DNA from: an uncultured Ruminococcus sp.
GTDB lineage: Bacteria; Bacillota; Clostridia; Oscillospirales; CAG-272
Reading direction: 5' to 3'
Assembly (NCBI GenBank): GCA_902782785.1
Contig: CACZOH010000164.1
Coordinates: 1-5,125, forward strand
Length of the DNA: 5,125 bases
Position 1 is the first letter of the stretch; each line of letters begins with the position of its first letter. Below the pieces are notes generated by a model that was not told the DNA's origin, ran no database searches, and saw only the letters and a list, made by a program, of their open reading frames with translations. Below, one piece after another: positions 1-5,125 of this stretch. Made by a program: the position numbers and the translations under genes.

Positions 1-582
1 CCCAAAAGCGAGCTCAAAAAGTTCAGGAGCATAGACAGTTATCTTCAGGGTCACCCCGATATGAAACATACGCCCGGCTGTGATATGACGTCAGGCTCTC
101 TCGGTCTCGGCTTGTCAGCCGCCGCCGGAATGGCGCTCGGCGCAAAGCATCAGGGCAAGGATTTCAAGGTTTACGCGATCTGCGGCGACGGAGAGATAGC
201 TGAGGGTCAGATATGGGAGGCGGCTATGTTCTCCGCCCATTACAAGCTCGACAATCTCTGCGTTTTCATTGACTGGAACGGTCTGCAGATAGACGGCAAA
301 ATAGTCGACGTTATGAACAGCACGCCGATAGACGAGAAATTCGCCGCGTTCGGCTGGCACGTGCAGGTTATAGACGGACACGATTTCGATCAGATCGAGC
401 GCGCCGTGAACGAGGCGTCGAACATAGTCGGCGTTCCTTCCGTGATAATCATGAAGACCGTCAAGGGCAAGGGCGTTTCCTTTATGGAAAATCAGGTCAA
501 ATGGCACGGCGCCGCACCCGACGAGGAGCAGTACAGGCAGGGCATGGCCGAGCTTAAGGCCGCGCTGGAAGAAGTTAAATAA
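1..582 (+). CDS. Transketolase, N-terminal (ThDP-binding) subunit, 5'-truncated
   Basis: This is the pyrimidine/diphosphate half of a split transketolase, which with the next gene's product moves two-carbon ketol units between sugar phosphates in the cytoplasm. The frame is open from base 1; 193 residues are visible, and since such subunits usually have about 270-280 residues, roughly 80 are missing. Numbering from the window edge, GHPDMKHTPG (17-26) and the SGSLGLGLSAAAGMALGAK region (31-49) are classic transketolase sequence. The thiamine diphosphate/Mg motif starts at GDGEIAEGQ (62-70) and ends at DWNGLQIDG (91-99), with Asn93 as the expected metal ligand. KGKGVSFMEN (155-164) and WHG (168-170) close the domain. 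The ATG at 61 is internal, because conserved family sequence precedes it in frame. A specialised ketose-phosphate transketolase, such as an apulose-4-phosphate type, cannot be excluded from sequence alone. Confidence 0.95.
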   Translation, partial: PKSELKKFRSIDSYLQGHPDMKHTPGCDMTSGSLGLGLSAAAGMALGAKHQGKDFKVYAICGDGEIAEGQIWEAAMFSAHYKLDNLCVFIDWNGLQIDGKIVDVMNSTPIDEKFAAFGWHVQVIDGHDFDQIERAVNEASNIVGVPSVIIMKTVKGKGVSFMENQVKWHGAAPDEEQYRQGMAELKAALEEVK

Positions 583-586
583 GGAG
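581..586 (+). promoter_or_regulatory. Ribosome binding site of the transketolase C-terminal subunit
   Basis: AAGGAG lies 8 bases before the ATG at 595 and overlaps the TAA stop (580-582) of the upstream subunit. This is a strong Shine-Dalgarno match at good spacing and supports the chosen start. Its overlap with the upstream stop suggests that the two subunits are translated in linked, near-equal amounts, which is inference. Confidence 0.8.
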
Positions 587-594
587 ATACGGCA

Positions 595-1539
595 ATGAGT
601 GAAAAGAAAGCAACAAGAGAAGCATACGGAGAGGCGCTCGCCGAATTCGGCGCCGTATATAAAAACATAGTGGTATTTGACGCGGACCTTGCCGGAGCCA
701 CAAAAACCTCCATCTTCAAAAAAGCGTTTCCGGACAGGCATTTTGACTGCGGTATAGCGGAGGGTAATATGGTTTCCGCCGCCGCCGGTATCTCTACGAC
801 GGGACTTATACCGTTTGCGTCGTCGTTCGCCATGTTTTTGGCGGGACGCGCGTTTGAGCAGATCAGAAACTGCATAGGATATCCGCATCTCAACGTCAAG
901 CTGGGCGCGACGCACGGCGGCATCACCGTCGGCGAGGACGGTGCGACGCATCAGTGCCTCGAGGATTTCTCCGTAATGCGCACTATACCCGGAATGACGG
1001 TCATCTGCCCCGCGGACGCCGTCGAGGCGAGAGCCGCGGTAGAAGCGGCGATCAAGTACGTGGGTCCCGTTTATCTGCGTTTCGGACGCGCAGCGACTCC
1101 CGTCATATTCGATAAGGACAATTATTCGTTTGAAATAGGCAAGGGCATAGTCATGGCGGACGGAGCGGACGTCACGATAATCGCCAACGGCTATATGGTC
1201 TCCCCGTCGCTTGAAGCGAGAGAGCTTCTCAAAGCGGAAGGTATAGACGCGGCGGTCATAGATATGCACACCATAAAACCGCTCGACAACGAGCTCGTTA
1301 TCAGATACGCGGAAAAAACGGGCGCGATAGTCACGGCTGAAGAACACAACATAATAGGCGGTCTCGGCTCCGCGGTATGCGAGGCGGTATGCGGAAAAGC
1401 TCCGGTACCCGTGCTTCGCGTGGGAGTTGAGGATCAGTTCGGCAGAAGCGGCAAGGTACAGCCTTTGCTTGAGTATTACGGACTCACCCCGAAGAATATA
1501 GCCGAAAAGTGTAAAGCCGCGGTCAGAATGAAAAAATAA
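595..1539 (+). CDS. Transketolase, C-terminal subunit
   Basis: This complete 314-residue protein has the usual length for the partner subunit of a split transketolase. It supplies the pyrimidine-binding domain and the C-terminal domain, completing the active site at the interface with the upstream subunit. The pyrimidine domain covers about residues 5-165. Its GIAEGNM motif (53-59) contains Glu56, the expected glutamate that activates the cofactor aminopyrimidine. GATHGGITVGEDGATHQ (104-120) and RTIPGMTVICP (129-139) are typical of the family, as is PVYLRFGR (158-165). The C-terminal domain (about 185-305) includes EEHNIIGGLGSAV (249-261) and GVEDQFGRSG (277-286). All these elements are intact, and I see no frameshift. 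The gene follows the N-terminal subunit by 12 bases in the same frame. The related E1-beta and DXS families share this fold, but the paired split genes and the motif wording favour transketolase. Confidence 0.96.
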   Translation: MSEKKATREAYGEALAEFGAVYKNIVVFDADLAGATKTSIFKKAFPDRHFDCGIAEGNMVSAAAGISTTGLIPFASSFAMFLAGRAFEQIRNCIGYPHLNVKLGATHGGITVGEDGATHQCLEDFSVMRTIPGMTVICPADAVEARAAVEAAIKYVGPVYLRFGRAATPVIFDKDNYSFEIGKGIVMADGADVTIIANGYMVSPSLEARELLKAEGIDAAVIDMHTIKPLDNELVIRYAEKTGAIVTAEEHNIIGGLGSAVCEAVCGKAPVPVLRVGVEDQFGRSGKVQPLLEYYGLTPKNIAEKCKAAVRMKK

Positions 1540-1548
1540 GAGACAACC

Positions 1549-2694
1549 ATGAAGAAAACGGAAAAGCGCAAACTGAAAACAAGTACGGTGATCATCCGCA
1601 CCGTGATATGTGTTTTCACTGCGCTTTTTCTCGTCTGCGCGTTCATTTTATCGGGCGTCGCGGTGATAAATTACGGTCCTTCAAGGACCGCGCGCGACCT
1701 CTTTGTGATCTCAATGCTTGAGACGTCGGCAGCCAAATTCCTGGCTACCTGGTATTTTTCGCCCGAGGCCATAGATTCCATAGTAAAGGACAACACGGTC
1801 ATAGCGGACGAGGGTTCGTCCGACCCGTCGCTCATAAACATAAGCGGCGACACAAAAAGCGCCGAAACGGACGACGTGTATTTTCCGGGCGAAACGGACG
1901 AATATTTTACGGAAACAACAAACGACGCGGTCGGGACGGAGGAGGAGATCTCATACGCCACGGACAGAGAGACGGAGCCGCCTAAGATAAACAACGGCAA
2001 AAAGCCATACCACGTAACGGACGGGATCGAGATATACGACGTGTCGGGCGCAACGTACAGCGGCAAAATGATGATAGTATCGGATCCGTCGCGCTTATCC
2101 GTCGGCGTCTGCGGCGACTATACGAAAAAACCGCAGGGAAAAACGCTTTCGAGGATCGCGGCCGACTACAACGCCACTGCGGCGATCAACGGCGGCGGCT
2201 TTGAGGATAAAAACGGCCTCGGAGACGGCGGAACGCCGATAGGGCTCGTCATAACGAAGGGTGAGCTCGTATTCGGAGATCTCAACACAAAATACGACGT
2301 AATAGGATTCAACGAGAACAATATTTTCATAGTAGGCAGTATGACGGGACAGCAGGCTCTCGACCGCGGTATACGCGACGCGCTCTCGTTCGGTCCCGTG
2401 CTCGTCATGAACGGCAGAGCGTCTACGGTCAAAGGCTCCGGCAGCGGGCTGAATCCGAGAACGGCGATAGGACAGCGCTCCGACGGCGCGGTGCTCCTGC
2501 TCGTCATAGACGGCCGTCAGCCGTCCTCGCTCGGCGCGACGTACGCCGATCTTATAGACATAATGATGGATTTCGGCGCGGTCAACGCCGCAAACCTCGA
2601 CGGAGGAAACTCCTCCGGAATGTACTACAAGGGCAGTATTATCAACAGGGGACTTCTGTCACGCGGGCTTCCGACGTGCTTTATAGTGAAATGA
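1549..2694 (+). CDS. Membrane-anchored phosphodiester glycosidase (NAGPA-domain) family protein
   Basis: A 381-residue protein: a basic N-terminus, one hydrophobic helix at about 14-41 (signal anchor), a juxtamembrane stretch with YGPSRTARD (42-50), an acidic Ser/Thr-rich linker at about 84-150, and a C-terminal NAGPA-type domain at about 155-381. Domain hallmarks are INGGGFED (213-220), FGPVLVMNG (281-289), NPRTAIGQ (302-309), LLLVIDGR (316-323), NLDGGNSSGM (349-358) and the terminal LPTCFIV. The family is named after the enzyme that uncovers mannose-6-phosphate by removing GlcNAc from a phosphodiester. Bacterial members are thought to cut sugar phosphodiesters in the envelope or exopolysaccharide. 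The domain is expected outside the membrane, but its substrate is unknown. The ATG at 1549 is 9 bases after the previous stop with only a weak AAGAGA (1538-1543) ahead of it, so translation may depend partly on coupling. Family assignment is firm; the biological role is not. Confidence 0.9.
   Translation: MKKTEKRKLKTSTVIIRTVICVFTALFLVCAFILSGVAVINYGPSRTARDLFVISMLETSAAKFLATWYFSPEAIDSIVKDNTVIADEGSSDPSLINISGDTKSAETDDVYFPGETDEYFTETTNDAVGTEEEISYATDRETEPPKINNGKKPYHVTDGIEIYDVSGATYSGKMMIVSDPSRLSVGVCGDYTKKPQGKTLSRIAADYNATAAINGGGFEDKNGLGDGGTPIGLVITKGELVFGDLNTKYDVIGFNENNIFIVGSMTGQQALDRGIRDALSFGPVLVMNGRASTVKGSGSGLNPRTAIGQRSDGAVLLLVIDGRQPSSLGATYADLIDIMMDFGAVNAANLDGGNSSGMYYKGSIINRGLLSRGLPTCFIVK
1863..1908 (+). 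repeat. Imperfect short direct repeat in the acidic linker of the NAGPA protein
   Basis: The 12-mer CGAAACGGACGA occurs at 1863-1874 and again at 1890-1901. Each copy is followed within a few bases by TATTTT (1879-1884 and 1903-1908). The two units encode ETDDVYF and ETDEYF, and further degenerate Glu/Thr/Asp runs follow. It looks like a small in-frame duplication that lengthened the linker between membrane anchor and glycosidase domain, though biased composition alone could produce something similar. Confidence 0.4.
2691..2694 (+). promoter_or_regulatory. ATGA stop/start overlap (translational coupling site)
   Basis: The TGA stop of the NAGPA-domain gene (2692-2694) shares bases with the ATG of the next gene (2691-2693). 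No Shine-Dalgarno sequence is visible in the 15-20 bases upstream, so ribosomes finishing the first gene probably reinitiate here. This is the main evidence that the two proteins are made together. Confidence 0.6.
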
Positions 2695-3962
2695 AGAAAA
2701 AAAGTATAATTGACAAATTTCTCGGAATGCCGAAATTCTGGAAGATATATATTTTCGTGATAACGCTCGTTATCATCGCCTCCTCTGTTTTCTTTCTGAT
2801 CTTCTCGCTCAATCTGCGCAAATACGAGCAGACGTCGTCGGCGGAGAGAAGAGAGCGCGAGCGGGAGGCTGAGATATCGCGGCAGATCGAATCGGACGAG
2901 GCCGCTCTGCGTGAATTTGAGGAAAAGAGCTCCGCGGAGCTTTCGGCAGCGGAAGCGCTTTCAAAAAGATCGCGTCTTCTGTCTGAGATAGCCGAGGCGG
3001 AGAAGTCGGCTTTGACGCACGTTTCCGTCTCGCTCAACTCCAAGCCCGAAAAGGTGATGGACGCGCTTATGACGGAGCTTTCAAGGAAAGGAAGCTCGTG
3101 CCTGCAAAGCGTTATCGGGATAAACATAGGAAAATACGAGGATATCTCTTCCGTGTTCAGATACATTGACGCGGTGCAGGGCGAATACTCGTACGAGAAG
3201 AAGGATGAGCTTTCTTATACCGTAAGAAAAGGCGGGCTTTCGCTCGACGCGCGTCTCTCGGAGGGCGCGCCGGACGAGGCGGGGCATAAGACTTATTCCC
3301 TGTCCTCCGTTTCGGTCATCATACCTCTTCACTCCTACAGAACGGAGATGCCGGAAAACGCGGTGCTTAAGATAAACGGCAGGACCGTGACGGAGACGCC
3401 GGCGATAAAAAAGCGCGAGGTATCCGTAAACGTGCCGTCCTCTTTTGAAATACCGTCGGTCGCCTCCTACTCTTTTGACGGCTTTGTTTACAGACCGCAT
3501 ATAACGGCAGAGCTTGACGGCGTGGAATGCGTTAAAGTGGATTACGAGGACAAGTTTGTTTTCCGCGCGCAGAACGACGGCGCGTATAAAACGCTTTTGT
3601 CCGACCGGATCTGCACGCTTGCGTTCATGTACTCGGATTTCGTGGCGGGCGACTTCAAGTTCGACGTACTTAAGCCTTATCTTTATCCGAGCACCGTGCT
3701 TTACAGGGGACTTGAGGATTTTGACAACAGGTGGTATTACGACTACACGTCGATAGAAAACGCAAACGCGAAAATAACGGACTTTACCGTGATATCGGAC
3801 CGGCTTATATCCGTCCATATAGAATACGAACAGCTTTTATACAGGGAAACGAAGGTGCATAAAAGGATACCCTTCAAATTCGATATCTACGTTGGCTGCG
3901 GAAAATCCGCGGATACACAGGATCCCGAAAGCTGGCGTCTCGTCTCCGTTGAAGGAGCTTAA
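2691..3962 (+). CDS. Uncharacterised single-pass membrane protein with external coiled coil
   Basis: I cannot name this 423-residue protein. A short basic N-terminus (KKKSIIDKF) leads into one membrane helix at about 17-40. A strongly charged Glu/Arg/Ala-rich helix follows at about 43-107, most likely a coiled coil. The rest (about 108-423) should lie outside the cell. Its middle part has the pattern PENAVLKINGRTV (221-233), then SFEIPSVASYSFDGFVYRP (251-269), suggesting a small beta domain. The last 120 residues run as a helical stretch (about 305-345) followed by alternating beta strands (361-423), resembling an NTF2-like fold by eye only. No catalytic motif is recognisable. The ATG at 2691 overlaps the upstream stop as ATGA and is preferred over an in-frame GTG at 2676, which would add five residues; neither has a good ribosome binding site. 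The pairing suggests an envelope role shared with the upstream glycosidase-family protein, which is inference. Confidence 0.82.
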   Translation: MKKKSIIDKFLGMPKFWKIYIFVITLVIIASSVFFLIFSLNLRKYEQTSSAERREREREAEISRQIESDEAALREFEEKSSAELSAAEALSKRSRLLSEIAEAEKSALTHVSVSLNSKPEKVMDALMTELSRKGSSCLQSVIGINIGKYEDISSVFRYIDAVQGEYSYEKKDELSYTVRKGGLSLDARLSEGAPDEAGHKTYSLSSVSVIIPLHSYRTEMPENAVLKINGRTVTETPAIKKREVSVNVPSSFEIPSVASYSFDGFVYRPHITAELDGVECVKVDYEDKFVFRAQNDGAYKTLLSDRICTLAFMYSDFVAGDFKFDVLKPYLYPSTVLYRGLEDFDNRWYYDYTSIENANAKITDFTVISDRLISVHIEYEQLLYRETKVHKRIPFKFDIYVGCGKSADTQDPESWRLVSVEGA

Positions 3963-4010
3963 CAGAGAAAATCAATAAATTTATATAAAGCAACGAAAGG
4001 AAAAACAAAA
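3963..4010 (+). promoter_or_regulatory. AT-rich leader of serS with its ribosome binding site
   Basis: This 48-base gap is the longest non-coding stretch in the window. It holds AAAGGA (3996-4001), 9 bases before the serS ATG, which is a good ribosome binding site and fixes that start. TATAAA at 3984-3989 could be a -10 element, but I find no convincing -35 at 16-18 bases upstream. There is no hairpin followed by a T run, so no intrinsic terminator separates serS from the genes before it. The gap is too short for a T-box leader. Confidence 0.6.
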
Positions 4011-5125
4011 ATGCTCGACATTAAATTTGTCAGAGAAAACCCCGAGATCGTTAAACAGAACATAAAAAACAAGTTCCAGGACGAAAAGCTCCCGCTTGTC
4101 GACGAAGTTATAGAGCTTGACAGGCAGAACAGAGCATATATCGTCGAGGGGGACGAGCTTCGCGCGTCGCGCAACAAATTGTCAAAGCAGATAGGCGCTC
4201 TTATGGCGCAGGGCAAGCGCGAGGAGGCGGAAGCCGTAAAAGCGCAGGTGACGGCAAACGCAAACCGTCTGGCTGAGCTTGAACAGCTTGAGGCGGAATG
4301 CACGGAAAAGGTGCGCGATATAATGATGCGCATACCGAACATCATAGACCCGTCCGTTCCGATAGGCAAAGACGACAGCGAAAACGTTGAGATCACGCGC
4401 TACGGCGAGCCGAAGGTGCCGGATTTTGAGATACCTTACCACACTGACATACTTGAAGCGCTTGACGGCATAGATCTTGACAGCGCGAGACGCGTCGCGG
4501 GCAACGGCTTCTATTATCTGACGGGCGATATCGCAAGACTTCATTCCGCCGTCATAACCTATGCGCGCGATTTTATGATAGACAGAGGCTTTACGTACTG
4601 CGTGCCGCCGTTCATGATCCGCTCCAACGTCGTGACGGGCGTCATGAGCTTTTCCGAAATGGACGCGATGATGTACAAGATAGAGGGCGAGGACCTGTAT
4701 CTTATAGGCACGAGCGAGCATTCGATGATAGGCAGATATATAGATCAGATACTGCCCGAGGCTCAGCTCCCGCTCACGCTCACAAGCTATTCTCCCTGTT
4801 TCAGAAAAGAAAAGGGCGCGCACGGCATAGAGGAGCGCGGGATCTACCGCATACACCAGTTTGAAAAGCAGGAAATGATAGTCATCTGCAAGCCCGAGGA
4901 CAGCAAAATGTGGTTCGACAAGCTTTGGCAGAACACGGTCGATCTGTTCCGCACGCTCGACATACCCGTAAGAACGCTTGAATGCTGCTCCGGCGATCTG
5001 GCAGACCTCAAGGTCAAGAGCCTTGACGTCGAGGCGTGGTCGCCCCGTCAGAAGAAATACTTTGAGGTCGGCTCCTGCTCGAATTTAGGCGACGCTCAGG
5101 CGAGAAGACTCAAGATAAGAATAAA
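4011..5125 (+). CDS. serS: Seryl-tRNA synthetase, 3'-truncated
   Basis: Class II aminoacyl-tRNA synthetase that charges tRNA-Ser with serine in the cytoplasm. The window holds 371 codons; bacterial enzymes have about 420-430 residues, so some 50-60 are missing. The start MLDIKFVRENPE is typical. Residues about 27-105 form the long charged helical arm that grips the variable arm of tRNA-Ser. Motif 1 lies near RGFTYCVPPFMIR (192-204). The serine-binding TxE is TSE (234-236), where common bacterial enzymes have TAE. Motif 2 spans FRKEKGAHG (264-272) to RIHQFEKQEM (280-289). DVEAWSP (339-345), VGSCSN (353-358) and DAQARR (361-366) follow, and motif 3 lies beyond the edge. The wording IGTSEHSM and HGIEERGIYR differs from the E. 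coli/B. subtilis forms and marks a distinct SerRS subgroup, but no active-site element visible here is lost. Confidence 0.96.
   Translation, partial: MLDIKFVRENPEIVKQNIKNKFQDEKLPLVDEVIELDRQNRAYIVEGDELRASRNKLSKQIGALMAQGKREEAEAVKAQVTANANRLAELEQLEAECTEKVRDIMMRIPNIIDPSVPIGKDDSENVEITRYGEPKVPDFEIPYHTDILEALDGIDLDSARRVAGNGFYYLTGDIARLHSAVITYARDFMIDRGFTYCVPPFMIRSNVVTGVMSFSEMDAMMYKIEGEDLYLIGTSEHSMIGRYIDQILPEAQLPLTLTSYSPCFRKEKGAHGIEERGIYRIHQFEKQEMIVICKPEDSKMWFDKLWQNTVDLFRTLDIPVRTLECCSGDLADLKVKSLDVEAWSPRQKKYFEVGSCSNLGDAQARRLKIRI

Noticed and set aside
115..1347. A long open frame (about 410 codons) on the minus strand across both transketolase genes
   Set aside because: Its codons are exactly register-aligned with the sense codons, so it is open only because TTA, CTA and TCA are avoided in the genes opposite. 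The translation has no recognisable domain and is rich in Arg, Tyr, Val and His, as expected of an antisense shadow.
2601..2617. Hairpin CGGAGGA-AAC-TCCTCCG containing a Shine-Dalgarno-like GGAGG near an ATG
   Set aside because: It encodes the conserved DGGNSSG family motif, so the sequence is explained by the protein. There is no following T run and no reading frame needing a start there.
2705..2715. Perfect TATAAT (2705-2710) and TTGACA (2710-2715) hexamers
   Set aside because: They overlap by one base and stand in the wrong order, so they cannot form one promoter. Neither has a good partner at 16-18 bases, and a transcript from this TATAAT would begin inside the coding region.
2928..2941. 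14-base perfect palindrome AGCTCCGCGGAGCT
   Set aside because: A palindrome of this length is not rare in 5 kb, and it lies within charged coiled-coil codons with no terminator or operator context.
3721..3749. TTGACA at 3721-3726 as a possible internal promoter for serS
   Set aside because: The best hexamer at 17 bases, TACACG (3744-3749), matches only about half of the -10 consensus, and the site is ordinary coding sequence.
3081..3818. A 245-codon minus-strand open frame opposite the coiled-coil protein gene
   Set aside because: It is register-aligned with the sense codons, and its product has no recognisable motif. The sense gene has a membrane helix, a coiled coil and coupling to its neighbour, so it is the real one.
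4182..4856. A 224-codon minus-strand open frame opposite serS
   Set aside because: It shadows an unmistakable synthetase gene in aligned register and ends exactly at a sense-strand TCA serine codon (4182-4184).
1..5125. A defence system, mobile element, CRISPR array or biosynthetic cluster
   Set aside because: All five genes are accounted for, gaps are 48 bases or shorter, and no transposase, integrase, nuclease, phage or repeat-spacer pattern is present.

Overview
The window is a stretch of a bacterial chromosome or metagenomic contig in which every recognisable gene lies on the + strand, packed tightly enough to look like one transcription unit. The gene content suggests an anaerobic member of the Bacillota, probably class Clostridia: a transketolase split into two subunit genes, a phosphodiester-glycosidase (NAGPA-type) protein on a single membrane anchor, and a seryl-tRNA synthetase with unusual motif wording. 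Isoleucine is very often written ATA and the base composition looks moderately GC-rich by eye. The taxonomic call is inference; nothing here fixes genus or family.

Layout, left to right. Positions 1-582 carry the 3' part of the transketolase N-terminal (thiamine diphosphate-binding) subunit, cut by the window edge. After 12 bases with a strong ribosome binding site comes the complete C-terminal subunit (595-1539). Nine bases later starts a membrane-anchored NAGPA-domain protein (1549-2694). Its stop codon overlaps, as ATGA, the start of a 423-residue protein with one membrane helix, a coiled coil and an uncharacterised external region (2691-3962). A 48-base AT-rich gap with a ribosome binding site but no terminator leads into serS (4011 to the window end), which is cut before motif 3.

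The two transketolase subunits should assemble into one enzyme of the non-oxidative pentose phosphate pathway, or a close relative acting on another ketose phosphate. The middle pair is the least understood part. Both proteins are predicted to be tethered to the membrane with the bulk outside the cell, and the ATGA overlap suggests coupled translation, so they may act together at the cell envelope. serS is housekeeping and may only share the transcript.

I found no RNA gene, CRISPR array, insertion sequence, attachment site or origin. I see no convincing new multi-gene system. The coupled envelope pair is the best candidate for follow-up, and the variant seryl-tRNA synthetase is the next most interesting item.
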